From positions 1 to 44,060 of the forward strand of contig CAKNZJ010000117.1 in NCBI GenBank assembly GCA_932222125.1: 44,060 bases of DNA, read 5' to 3'. Made by a program: the position numbers and the translations under genes. This stretch comes from an uncultured Clostridia bacterium (GTDB lineage Bacteria > Bacillota > Clostridia > Oscillospirales > Oscillospiraceae). The notes below the pieces were generated by a model, which was not told the origin of the DNA, did not search any database, and saw nothing but the letters and a program-made list of their open reading frames with translations. Positions 24,293-31,799 of the stretch are shown in pieces; position 1 is the first letter of the stretch; every line of letters starts with the position of its first letter.

Positions 24293-24328
24293 AAGAGTGG
24301 GGCTGTCCATTTGGACGGCCCCACTCTT
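24293..24328. terminator. Hairpin between convergent tsf and sigG
   Basis: 16-bp stem with one mismatch: AAGAGTGGGGCTGTCC (24293-24308) / GGACGGCCCCACTCTT (24313-24328), loop of four. It abuts the sigG stop at 24332. No clean T-run on either strand. Confidence 0.55.
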
Positions 24329-24331
24329 GCC

Positions 24332-25102
24332 TTACAGATCTTTTCTGATTTGATTGAGCGCGTTCTTCTCCAATCTGGATACTTGAGCTTGGGAAATACC
24401 CACCTCAGCGGACACCTCCATCTGTGTCTTTCCTTGAAAAAACCGGAGAGCCAATATCTTACGCTCTCGCTCATCCAGCTTTTTAATGGCATCCTCCAGG
24501 GCAATCTGCTCCAGCCAGGACTCATCGGTGTTCTTCTTATCCTTCACCTGATCCATCACGCACACCGTGTCCCCACCGTCGGAGTACACAGGCTCAAAGA
24601 GAGACACTGGCTCCACCATAGCGTCCAGCGCCATCACCACATCCTCCCGGCGCATCTCCAGCAGCTTTGCGATCTCATCCACCGTTGGCTCCCGCTGGTG
24701 CTCTGAGATATACTTCTCCTTTGCCTGGAGCACCCGGTAGGCGGTGTCTCGCACCGACCGGGACACTCGAATGGCGCTGTTGTCCCGAAGATACCTTCTG
24801 ATCTCTCCTACAATCATAGGCACTCCGTAGGTAGAAAACCTTACATCCAGCTCAATATTGAAGTTATCAATGGCTTTAATCAGCCCAATACACCCAACCT
24901 GAAACAGGTCGTCCACATTTTCCCCTCTGCCCATGAACTTTTGGATCACAGACAGCACCAGACGCAGGTTACCGGAGATCAGCTCTTCCCGGGCTGCCAT
25001 GTCTCCCTCACGAACCCGGCGCAGCAGCTCCAGGCTCTCTTCGCTTTTCAACACCTTGAGCTTAGCCGTGTTCACGCCGCAGATTTCAACCTTCCCCTGC
25101 AC
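24332..25102 (-). CDS. sigG: RNA polymerase sporulation sigma factor sigma G
   Basis: Sigma G directs late forespore transcription. The start is taken as GTG at 25100-25102, giving MQGKVEICGVNTAKLKVLKS and 256 aa. GAGGTG lies six bases upstream and the family typically begins ...NKVEICGVDT. Region 2 contains GNLRLVLSVIQKFMGRGEN and DDLFQVGCIGLIKAIDNF; region 4 has RFFQGKTQMEVSAEVGISQA. It lies downstream of sigE after about 130 bases. A weak sigma F/G-like promoter may lie there (GTATGA near 25160 and AATACTGA near 25135), but I do not rate it strongly. Confidence 0.97.
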   Translation of the reverse strand: MQGKVEICGVNTAKLKVLKSEESLELLRRVREGDMAAREELISGNLRLVLSVIQKFMGRGENVDDLFQVGCIGLIKAIDNFNIELDVRFSTYGVPMIVGEIRRYLRDNSAIRVSRSVRDTAYRVLQAKEKYISEHQREPTVDEIAKLLEMRREDVVMALDAMVEPVSLFEPVYSDGGDTVCVMDQVKDKKNTDESWLEQIALEDAIKKLDERERKILALRFFQGKTQMEVSAEVGISQAQVSRLEKNALNQIRKDL

Positions 25103-25233
25103 CGCCGTCACCTCATTTGGAAATTCTGTGTATTCAGTATTTCCCACAAGGTCTCTTTCATACGGCAGCCGGCCAGAGTATATTTTTTATCGTCAGACCC
25201 CTTTCGATGGACTTCTCGCTTGTCCTCACATTT

Positions 25234-25956
25234 TTACTGCATTCGCAATATCTCCTTCTTCAATCGTCCAATAATGCGCTTTTCCAGACGGGATATATAG
25301 GATTGGGAGATACCCAAACGATCTGCAACCTCCTTTTGGGTGCGCTCCTGCTTCCCATCTAGCCCAAAGCGCATCGTGATGATGGAGCGCTCCCGCTCAG
25401 ACAGCTTGGTGATGGCAGTAAAAAGCAAGTTCCTGTCCACATCATCCTCAATGGGTTTCTCAATAGCATCGCTCTCAGTGCCCAGCACGTCAGACAAAAG
25501 CAGTTCGTTCCCGTCCCAGTCCGTATTCAGTGGTTCATCCAGCGACACCTCACTGCGCCTGTTGGCATTTTTCCTAAGATACATCAAAATCTCATTTTCA
25601 ATGCACCTGGAGGCATAAGTTGCAAGCTTGATGTTCTTCGCTGGCTTATAGGTTTCTACCGCCTTGATTAGCCCAATGGTGCCAATGGAAATCAGATCCT
25701 CAATGCCAATGCCCGTATTCTCAAACCTTCGGGCGATGTACACCACCAGCCGTAAATTGTGCTCAATGAGCTTAGTGCGAGCCTCCGCCCGTTCCTCTTC
25801 CAACTCTAGCGCTACCAACAGGCCTCCCTCTTCCTCCCGACTCAATGGAGGTGGGAGGGTATCACTTCCCCCAATGTAGTGGACCGTTCCAGGAAGGTTG
25901 ATGCCCAATTTAGCCATCAGGCGGCATAGCCGCACATAAATATCTGTCAAAACCAT
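25234..25956 (-). CDS. sigE: RNA polymerase sporulation sigma factor sigma E, pro-form
   Basis: Sigma E drives early mother-cell transcription and is made as an inactive precursor cut by SpoIIGA. The ATG at 25954-25956 has GGAGGAATT just upstream and gives 240 aa. The amphipathic pro-sequence occupies about residues 1-27 (MVLTDIYVRLCRLMAKLGIN), followed by HYIGGSDTLPPPLSREEE, the region around the cleavage site in the family. Region 2 has DLISIGTIGLIKAVETY and region 4 has QKEVADRLGISQSYISRLEK. It lies one base from the end of spoIIGA, so the protease and its substrate are coupled. Confidence 0.98.
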   Translation of the reverse strand: MVLTDIYVRLCRLMAKLGINLPGTVHYIGGSDTLPPPLSREEEGGLLVALELEEERAEARTKLIEHNLRLVVYIARRFENTGIGIEDLISIGTIGLIKAVETYKPAKNIKLATYASRCIENEILMYLRKNANRRSEVSLDEPLNTDWDGNELLLSDVLGTESDAIEKPIEDDVDRNLLFTAITKLSERERSIITMRFGLDGKQERTQKEVADRLGISQSYISRLEKRIIGRLKKEILRMQ

Positions 25957-25957
25957 C

Positions 25958-26794
25958 TTAAATTCCTCCAATCAAGGCCTGATATCCTCCACCGTCATCC
26001 ACCGGGGTAGGAGACAGGGCCACCAGAAGCGCCCCCAATTCTCTCCCATCTGCTTTCACCGACTTGGTTCGCACAGCCAACAGCATGCCGCACTCCACAC
26101 CCACCGCCCGGTAGGGTACCAGCCGCACACCCCGAGCTCCCTGAGCATGGCTGCGCTTCATGGACTCAATGGGGTGTGACGGATCGGCCCAGGAAGGCAG
26201 GTACCCAGTCAAACTGCCCCAATACGCCACCACTACAGGCCGGTTTGTAGTTGGATCGGTGAGGGTATGGCCGGTATCATGTAGGGCGCTCAGAACCACC
26301 TTCCCCCCCTCCAACGTCATCTCCAGCTTGATCAGCTCACCACCGGAATGCCGTCCCATTCTCTGAAAAAACAAGGAGAGTACAAAATAGCACGCCACAA
26401 AAGTCAATAAAAGTAAACGTAGGTCAAAGCGGGAATAAAACACCCCATGCTCCAGGGTCAAGCCATAGCCGCCCAGCATCTCTAGCGCCATCACCGTCCC
26501 GGCCAGACTGGCGGCGGCTCCAAAAAACAGCACTGCCACTCGGAGCAGTTGTTTTTCCCTTGCATAGGCTATGGCCGCCATCCCAATACCACAGGCCACC
26601 CGGCAGGGCCACTGTGCCAGCCAGCCAAACCCTGGAACAAAAATAAGTACCGCATATATGGCTCCTACCACCGCGCCTAAACCAATGCGCCAGCGAACCA
26701 GCACCGCCCCGGCCATCCGGCCCGCTCCCAGCAGAAGCAGATAATTGGCGATGAGATTCATCAAAAACAGCAAATCCACATATACAACCGTCAT
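25958..26794 (-). CDS. spoIIGA: Sigma-E processing aspartyl peptidase SpoIIGA
   Basis: SpoIIGA is a membrane protease that matures pro-sigma E after a signal from the forespore. The 278-residue product has an N-terminal half of about five membrane helices (starting MTVVYVDLLFLMNLIANYLL) and a cytosolic C-terminal protease domain with the aspartyl motif LHDTGHTLTDP. The ATG at 26792-26794 follows AGGAGGTGGGG. It is the first gene of spoIIGA-sigE-sigG and is expressed from an unusual promoter at 26825-26857. Confidence 0.95.
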   Translation of the reverse strand: MTVVYVDLLFLMNLIANYLLLLGAGRMAGAVLVRWRIGLGAVVGAIYAVLIFVPGFGWLAQWPCRVACGIGMAAIAYAREKQLLRVAVLFFGAAASLAGTVMALEMLGGYGLTLEHGVFYSRFDLRLLLLTFVACYFVLSLFFQRMGRHSGGELIKLEMTLEGGKVVLSALHDTGHTLTDPTTNRPVVVAYWGSLTGYLPSWADPSHPIESMKRSHAQGARGVRLVPYRAVGVECGMLLAVRTKSVKADGRELGALLVALSPTPVDDGGGYQALIGGI

Positions 26795-26824
26795 CGCCCC
26801 ACCTCCTCTTGTCCAACTGCCGCT

Positions 26825-26882
26825 ATTATACCTGTCTGTCCCCACAAAAAACGTCAAAGCAAGTCCATGACAGAATAAGACA
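26825..26882 (-). promoter_or_regulatory. spoIIG-type promoter with 21-bp spacer and possible Spo0A boxes
   Basis: On the minus strand TTGACG (26852-26857) and a perfect TATAAT (26825-26830) are 21 bp apart. The B. subtilis spoIIG promoter is a known sigma-A promoter with a 22-bp spacer activated by Spo0A. Upstream, two TGTC cores lie exactly 10 bp apart (26869-26872 and 26879-26882), one helical turn, as in tandem 0A boxes. The boxes match the TGNCGAA consensus only in TGTC, and the outer one overlaps the hisC terminator. Confidence 0.6.
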
Positions 26883-26917
26883 AAAGCAGAGAGACCAATG
26901 GTCCCTCTGCTTTTGTC
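26879..26917 (-). terminator. Terminator of rarA-DUF951-hisC
   Basis: 18-bp stem with one mismatch between GACAAAAGCAGAGAGACC (26879-26896) and GGTCCCTCTGCTTTTGTC (26900-26917), loop of three, followed on the minus strand by TTATTCTG. It lies 49 bases past the hisC stop. Confidence 0.75.
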
Positions 26918-26966
26918 TCCTATATTTTTATGCGCTGCCCATTCTACCTCCTTGGGTAATCTTTTC

Positions 26967-28022
26967 CTATAACAGCTCATCCAGCGCGTTCATCAGCGCG
27001 TCCATCTCCTGATCGGTTCCAATGGTCACCCGCAGCCAATCTTTAATCAACGGATCGCTCCACCAACGCACTAGGATACCCTTGGCCCGCAGTCCCTCCA
27101 ACAATTCCTTACCCCCTCGGCGCACATGTTTCACAAAGAGAAAGTTTGTTTGAGATGGCAAGACTGTAAAGCCTTTTTCCTTGAATGATTGTTCCACCCA
27201 TATTCGCGTAGAGATCACCTTTTGCCGTATGGTTTGGAAGTACTCCTCGTCTTCAATGGCCGCTGTAGCCCCAGCCATTGCCAAGCGATCCACCGTATAG
27301 GAGTTGATGGAATCCCGCACACATCGCAAAGCCTGGATCAGGTTCTCGTTTCCCATGGCCCAGCCCACTCGCAGGCCGGCCAGCGCCCTGGATTTGGAGG
27401 CCGTCTGTACCACCAACAAATTAGGGTAGCGGTCAATCAGCCCCACCGCGCTTGCGGCTCCAAAATCCACATAGGCCTCGTCCACGATGACTACGGCGTG
27501 GGGATTGGCGTTCAGTAGTTTTTCTACCACCTTCAGTTCCACGGCGATCCCTGTTGGAGCATTTGGATTGGCCAAAACTACGCCGCCGTTTGCGCCACAA
27601 AGCAGCTCAATCGGATCGGAAAAGTCCGGATTCATGGGGACTTGACGGCAGCGCAGTCCAAAATAGGTGGTGTATACGGGGTAAAAGCTATAGGTAATCC
27701 TGGGAAAGACGATCTCCTGCTCCGGGTCAAAAAAAGCCTGAAAGGCAAAGGCCAACACCTCATCGGAGCCGTTTGAGCAAAATACCTGCTCCTTCCCCAA
27801 TCCCTCTCGCCTGGCAATTATCTGGCGCAGGGCTTGACATTCCGGATCCGGATACAGCCGCAGACTGGCGTTCGCCCCCTGCCGAATGGCCTCCAATGCC
27901 TTTGGAGATGGTGGATAGGGGCACTCGTTGGTATTCAGCTTGATCAGCTGCCTGCCTGTGGGCTGCTCCCCTGGAACGTAGGGCACCGCGTCTCGAATCC
28001 GCTTGCTCCAAAATTCCTTCAT
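26967..28022 (-). CDS. hisC: Histidinol-phosphate aminotransferase
   Basis: HisC moves an amino group from glutamate to imidazole acetol phosphate, the seventh step of histidine synthesis, with PLP. The 351-residue fold-type I enzyme shows IKLNTNECPYPPSPKALEAI, FCSNGSDEVLAFAFQAFFDP, ANPNAPTG, DEAYVDF and the PLP lysine in TASKSRALAGLRVGW. It is missing from the main his operon and lies here after a DUF951 gene, overlapping it by four bases (ATGA). Its promoter shares an operator-like element with the main his promoter, which ties it back to histidine control. Confidence 0.96.
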   Translation of the reverse strand: MKEFWSKRIRDAVPYVPGEQPTGRQLIKLNTNECPYPPSPKALEAIRQGANASLRLYPDPECQALRQIIARREGLGKEQVFCSNGSDEVLAFAFQAFFDPEQEIVFPRITYSFYPVYTTYFGLRCRQVPMNPDFSDPIELLCGANGGVVLANPNAPTGIAVELKVVEKLLNANPHAVVIVDEAYVDFGAASAVGLIDRYPNLLVVQTASKSRALAGLRVGWAMGNENLIQALRCVRDSINSYTVDRLAMAGATAAIEDEEYFQTIRQKVISTRIWVEQSFKEKGFTVLPSQTNFLFVKHVRRGGKELLEGLRAKGILVRWWSDPLIKDWLRVTIGTDQEMDALMNALDELL

Positions 28023-28216
28023 GTGCCCTCCCCCTCCCGCTTTACCTTGCGGATAGCCTTTTCCGCCTTACTTCTCGGGGTCATCACCTCATGGTCACAG
28101 CCCAGGCATTTTAGCTTAAAATCCATACCCACCCGGAGTACCTTCCACTCCTTGCTGCCGCAGGGATGCTGCTTTTTCAGTTCTACCACATCGCCTATTT
28201 GAATATCCATCGGCAC
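28019..28216 (-). CDS. DUF951 family protein
   Basis: This small basic protein contains IQIGDVVELKKQHPCGSKEW, then KVLRVGMDFKLKCLGCDHEV, the hallmark of the DUF951 family (YyzM-like), with a possible zinc pair in CLGC. Function unknown; the fold is probably a small beta-barrel. GTG at 28214-28216 has AAGGGG nine bases upstream; the family-like ATG at 28208-28210 would be 15 bases away, so GTG is kept (65 aa). It lies 15 bases after rarA and overlaps hisC by four. Confidence 0.88.
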   Translation of the reverse strand: MPMDIQIGDVVELKKQHPCGSKEWKVLRVGMDFKLKCLGCDHEVMTPRSKAEKAIRKVKREGEGT

Positions 28217-28231
28217 GAGATCCGTCCCCTT

Positions 28232-29494
28232 TCATCGATTTTTGATTTTTTTCCAGTAGTCCCTGGCCGCCTGTTCATTTTTATTGGAGCCATATTCATA
28301 ATACACCCGGTCGGCAATGGGGTCCGGCAAGTACTGCTGCTCTACCCAATGATTGGGATAGTTGTGGGGATACAGGTAGCCCTGCTTTCGCTCAAAGCCG
28401 GTGCCGTCAGCGTGAACATTTTGCAAATGCCGGGGATAGTCCCCAGTATTGCCGGCCCTGACATCTGCCATGGCAGCGTTAATGGCGGCGCATACACTGT
28501 TGGACTTTGGGGCGGTGGCCAGTAGAATGACCGCCTGAGCTAAGGGAAGCTTGGCCTCTGGCAGCCCCAACTGGAGCGCGCTGTCCACACAAGCCTTTAC
28601 AATGGCTACCGCCTGGGGATAGGCCATTCCCACGTCCTCGCTGGCAGAGCATAAGATGCGCCGGATAGCGGTGAGTATATCTCCAGCTTCCAACAGTCGG
28701 GCCAAGTAATGTAGCGCCCCATCTGGATCAGATCCCCGCATAGCTTTCATCAGGGCAGAGGCAATGTCGTAGTGGTCGTCCCCGGCCCGGTCATACCGCA
28801 TGGCTGAGCGCTGAGCTGCCAGCTTAGCGTCCTCCATGGTGATGGTGAGTGCGCCATCCTTGACCCGGCTAGCACTCATCAGCAGCTCCACCCCATTGAG
28901 GGCCTTGCGCACATCCCCGCCGCAAGAGGCGGCCAGGTGCTCCCGCACGCCGTCCTCCCAATGTACTTCCACACCCAGTTCCTCTCCTTGGATGCGGATA
29001 CCACGATCTACAGCCGGCAGGATGTCTTGCGGGGTAAGCATTTTAAATTCAAATACCGTAGAACGGGACAAAATCGCGTTGAAAATGGTGAAGTATGGAT
29101 TTTCCGTGGTAGAAGCAATCAATGTGATTGTTCCATTTTCAATAAACTCCAGCAGAGATTGCTGCTGCTTTTTATTAAAGTATTGGATTTCGTCCAGATA
29201 GAGCAGCACTCCATTGGGCGCCAGCAGTGTACCCACCTGTTCCGTTACTTCCCGGATATCGGACAGAGAGGCGGTGGTGGCATTGAGCCGCCGCAGGGTT
29301 CTGCCGGACTGCTTGGCGATCAGGTTGGCCACTGTGGTCTTGCCGGTGCCTGAAGGCCCGTAAAAGACCATGTTTGGAATCCTTCCACTCTCGATCACCC
29401 GGCGTAGCAGACCATCCTGCCCTAGAATGTGACCCTGCCCCACTACGTGCTCTAAGGTCTCGGGACGAATGCGGTCCGCCAGCGGCTGGTACAT
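28232..29494 (-). CDS. rarA: Replication-associated recombination protein A
   Basis: RarA (MgsA) is an AAA+ clamp-loader-like ATPase acting at stalled replication forks. The 420-residue protein has the Walker A GPSGTGKTTVANLIAK, the Walker B LLYLDEIQYFNKKQQQSLLE, the sensor STTENPYFTI, the arginine finger in SRSTVFEF and the C-terminal tetramerisation domain (PKSNSVCAAINAA, GYLYPHNYPNHW). The ATG follows GGGGGAG. It heads the rarA-DUF951-hisC unit and so would share the putative his operator. Confidence 0.96.
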   Translation of the reverse strand: MYQPLADRIRPETLEHVVGQGHILGQDGLLRRVIESGRIPNMVFYGPSGTGKTTVANLIAKQSGRTLRRLNATTASLSDIREVTEQVGTLLAPNGVLLYLDEIQYFNKKQQQSLLEFIENGTITLIASTTENPYFTIFNAILSRSTVFEFKMLTPQDILPAVDRGIRIQGEELGVEVHWEDGVREHLAASCGGDVRKALNGVELLMSASRVKDGALTITMEDAKLAAQRSAMRYDRAGDDHYDIASALMKAMRGSDPDGALHYLARLLEAGDILTAIRRILCSASEDVGMAYPQAVAIVKACVDSALQLGLPEAKLPLAQAVILLATAPKSNSVCAAINAAMADVRAGNTGDYPRHLQNVHADGTGFERKQGYLYPHNYPNHWVEQQYLPDPIADRVYYEYGSNKNEQAARDYWKKIKNR

Positions 29495-29536
29495 ACTTGC
29501 TCCCCCTTCTTATTTATCTGCTTTTTGTGGCCACGT

Positions 29537-29570
29537 TTCTTTACTTCACTAATGTAATGAATGATACCAT
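29537..29570 (-). promoter_or_regulatory. Candidate operator of rarA-DUF951-hisC, copy of the his element
   Basis: The same 34-bp element as at 10564-10597, with five mismatches. On the minus strand it reads from the -10 region ATTCATTACATTAGTGAAG to TAAAGAA. This copy contains a better palindrome, TTCATTACATTAGTGAA. Conservation extends through the leader, which promoters alone do not require. It links rarA and hisC expression to the main his operon. Confidence 0.6.
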
Positions 29571-29589
29571 GTAACAGCATCCCAGTCAA
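29561..29589 (-). promoter_or_regulatory. Promoter of rarA-DUF951-hisC
   Basis: On the minus strand TTGACT (29584-29589) and TATCAT (29561-29566) are 17 bp apart, as in the his promoter. Transcription would begin near 29554, about 60 bases before the rarA start. Confidence 0.75.
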
Positions 29590-29657
29590 GGATACGCTCG
29601 TTTGCGCCGCTCAGCAGCCTTTGCACAACGCTTCGCCAATGCATTGAAGTGAGAGAT

Positions 29658-29837
29658 TCAATATTTTAATACATAGTAGATGACATAGACCCAGCTCATT
29701 AAGCCGTGAATAATTGCCCAACCAACGGAATGCCAAGTGGTATAACTGATTACCATCGCCAGCGCACTTCCAAAGGTTATCCCCGATTTTACCGTCTGCT
29801 TCACCGTTCCATTTCTGTCATTACTATCTTGGGGCAT
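29658..29837 (-). CDS. Small membrane protein of unknown function (59 aa)
   Basis: ATG at 29835-29837 follows GGGAGGGAG and the frame ends at TGA 29658-29660. The peptide has a polar N-terminus (MPQDSNDRNGTVKQTVKSGI) and then two hydrophobic helices: TFGSALAMVISYTTWHSVGW and IIHGLMSWVYVIYYVLKY. The second half is very aromatic. Similar small two-helix proteins with a SW-YVIYY ending occur in other Firmicutes, as far as I recall, but no function is known. It stands alone between glyA and rarA, pointing left. Confidence 0.7.
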   Translation of the reverse strand: MPQDSNDRNGTVKQTVKSGITFGSALAMVISYTTWHSVGWAIIHGLMSWVYVIYYVLKY

Positions 29838-30037
29838 AACGCTCCCTCCCAGTTACAGTTTGTTACCTGATTCTATTACGCTCCCCCTACGATTGAAGGC
29901 GCCATTTTGTAGCGCTCCTATTCCTGCAGTTTTCCCATCGCCTCGCTAATGTCGGATACTACTTTCAAGCCCTGTTGGGGCATTCAAATCCTATAAAAGG
30001 GGCTGCTGGCAAGAGCTGCACCCTGTAATGAAGTTAA

Positions 30038-30075
30038 GGGCAAGACAGACAGCAATGGTTTGTCTTGCCCTTTTT
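30038..30075 (+). terminator. Strong orphan terminator, rightward
   Basis: GGGCAAGACA (30038-30047) and TGTCTTGCCC (30061-30070) form a perfect 10-bp stem followed by TTTTTG. No rightward gene precedes it within 800 bases, so it may end a small RNA. Confidence 0.7.
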
Positions 30076-30287
30076 GATTCTATATAACTCACTATAACAC
30101 TCTCAGGGAAAGTGTCCATGGGAGAAAATATTTTCATTTAACAATAGTGACAACCACCTTTCTTTCAGCTCTTATCACTATTGTATTAGAAACTGCCCGT
30201 TGCTACAAGCAACGCATATTAACATTCAAGATTGATAGTGGTGGTAAGTTTTCTTTCGGTTGTGCAAATCTTCATTTATCGTTTCGT

Positions 30288-30362
30288 CCATTATAAAGCA
30301 GCACTGGCTGAAAAGCAACTGCCTTTCAGCCAGTGCTGCTTTATGGTGCTGCTTTATAATGG
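30288..30362. repeat. 75-bp palindromic element with 17-bp terminal inverted repeats
   Basis: The ends CCATTATAAAGCAGCAC (30288-30304) and GTGCTGCTTTATAATGG (30346-30362) are perfect inverted repeats. Inside, 30293-30313 and 30324-30344 form a perfect 21-bp stem with a 10-nt loop, and the right arm carries GTGCTGCTTTAT twice in tandem. It lies about 50 bases after the glyA stop, so it can serve as the glyA terminator. The duplicated arm and perfect ends also resemble a miniature mobile or REP-like element. Confidence 0.6.
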
Positions 30363-30410
30363 TAGGACGCCCAGGAGTTAGCTCCTTCTTTCCGCTTTTC
30401 AGCGATTCAA

Positions 30411-31661
30411 TCAAGGATAGATAGGGTATTTTGCAGTGAGTTCCGCCACACCTGTCCGGATATCATCCGCCTTGGCCTCAAACTCGGTGGCCGTCCAGAC
30501 AATATATTGGGCCACCCGATCCATATCTGCCTCGACAAAGCCCCGGCTGGTAACGGCGGGGCTGCCCACCCGCAGACCGCTGGTCTGGAAAGGAGAGCGC
30601 GGGTCTCCGGGCACCTTGTTCTTGTTGGCGGTGATGCGCACCTCATCCAGCCTGCGCTCCAACTCCTTGCCGGTAAGTTCTCCCATATCCCGCAAGTCAA
30701 TTAGGGCCAAGTGGTTATCCGTACCGCCGGACACCAGCTTCATCCCTCGCTCAGTCAGTCCGTCTGCCAGAGCCTTGGTGTTTTTCACCACCTGGGTCTG
30801 ATAAGCCTTAAACTCCGGCTTCAGCGCCTCGCCAAAGGCTACCGCCTTGGCGGCGATAATATGCATCAGAGGCCCCCCCTGAGAGCCGGGGAAGATGGCG
30901 GAGTTTAGCTTTTTGGCAATGTTCTCATCATCAGTGAGCAACAACCCTCCTCGAGGCCCCCGCAAGGTCTTGTGCGTAGTAGAGGAGGTGACGTGAGCGT
31001 ACGGAATAGGGGATGGATGCAGCCCGGCCGCCACCAGTCCAGCGATGTGAGCCATATCCACCCACAGATACGCCCCCACTTGATCAGCGATCTCACGGCA
31101 CCGTTTGAAATCGATGATTCGGGGATAGGCAGATGCCCCAGCAATAATCATTCTGGGCTTACAATCCTTGGCCGTTTTCTCCAGCATATCGTAATCGATA
31201 TAGCCGGTGGCCTCATCCACGCCGTAGGACACCATGTTAAAGTACTTGCCAGAGAAATTGGCCAGACTTCCATGTGTCAGGTGCCCGCCATGATCCAAAT
31301 TCATGCCAAGAACCGTGTCCCCCGGCTGACAGAGGGCCATATAGACAGCATAGTTAGCCTGAGCGCCGGAATGGGGCTGGACATTGGCATACTTTGCCCC
31401 AAACAGTTTGCATACCCGCTGGATGGCTAGCTCCTCCGCTATATCCACACATTGACAACCACCGTAGTACCGCTTTCCAGGGTAGCCCTCAGCATACTTG
31501 TTGGTAAGTACGCTGCCCATGGCGGCGATCACCCCTTGGGACACAATATTCTCCGATGCAATTAACTCAATATTGCCACACTGGCGGTCATACTCCGCCC
31601 GAATGGCGGCCCCTACCTCGGGATCCTGCCGGGACACAAAATCCATATATTCCAAAACCAT
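30411..31661 (-). CDS. glyA: Serine hydroxymethyltransferase
   Basis: GlyA interconverts serine and glycine, loading one-carbon units on tetrahydrofolate with PLP. The start at 31659-31661 (MVLEYMDFVSRQDPEVGAAI) follows AAGGTGG by ten bases and gives 416 aa, the family length. Key parts are IELIASENIVSQGVIAAMGS, GKRYYGGCQCVD, and the PLP lysine in SSTTHKTLRGPRGGLLL. It is a single-gene unit with its own promoter. Confidence 0.97.
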   Translation of the reverse strand: MVLEYMDFVSRQDPEVGAAIRAEYDRQCGNIELIASENIVSQGVIAAMGSVLTNKYAEGYPGKRYYGGCQCVDIAEELAIQRVCKLFGAKYANVQPHSGAQANYAVYMALCQPGDTVLGMNLDHGGHLTHGSLANFSGKYFNMVSYGVDEATGYIDYDMLEKTAKDCKPRMIIAGASAYPRIIDFKRCREIADQVGAYLWVDMAHIAGLVAAGLHPSPIPYAHVTSSTTHKTLRGPRGGLLLTDDENIAKKLNSAIFPGSQGGPLMHIIAAKAVAFGEALKPEFKAYQTQVVKNTKALADGLTERGMKLVSGGTDNHLALIDLRDMGELTGKELERRLDEVRITANKNKVPGDPRSPFQTSGLRVGSPAVTSRGFVEADMDRVAQYIVWTATEFEAKADDIRTGVAELTAKYPIYP

Positions 31662-31700
31662 AGCTGCATTTCCACCTTTCCTCAAAATAATGCAAATTAT

Positions 31701-31729
31701 ATTATACATACTTTTTTCTCAAATCACAA
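31701..31729 (-). promoter_or_regulatory. Promoter of glyA
   Basis: On the minus strand TTGTGA (31724-31729) and TATAAT (31701-31706) with a 17-bp spacer, about 40 bases before the start codon. Confidence 0.75.
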
Positions 31730-31799
31730 CCTTTCGAGGAAAAAAACGATCTCGCTTTTTTCAACAATATGTGTTATTCTTTGCCATGAGGTGAATCAC

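Larger units (their letters stand above)
29838..30410. other. 570-base intergenic region with repeats and hairpins, no protein gene seen
   Basis: This AT-rich stretch holds a rightward terminator (30038-30075), a perfect 10-bp inverted repeat 24 bases apart (30141-30150 ACAATAGTGA and 30175-30184), a CGTTGC/GCAACG mini-hairpin near 30200 and the 75-bp palindromic element at 30288-30362. A rightward transcript ending at the 30075 terminator could be a small RNA, with a possible -10 TATAAA near 29993. I see no convincing -35 box or reading frame. Confidence 0.45.

Noticed and set aside
30226..30414. Leftward 62-codon frame after glyA
   Set aside because: Begins inside the glyA end without a ribosome-binding site and runs through the 75-bp palindrome.
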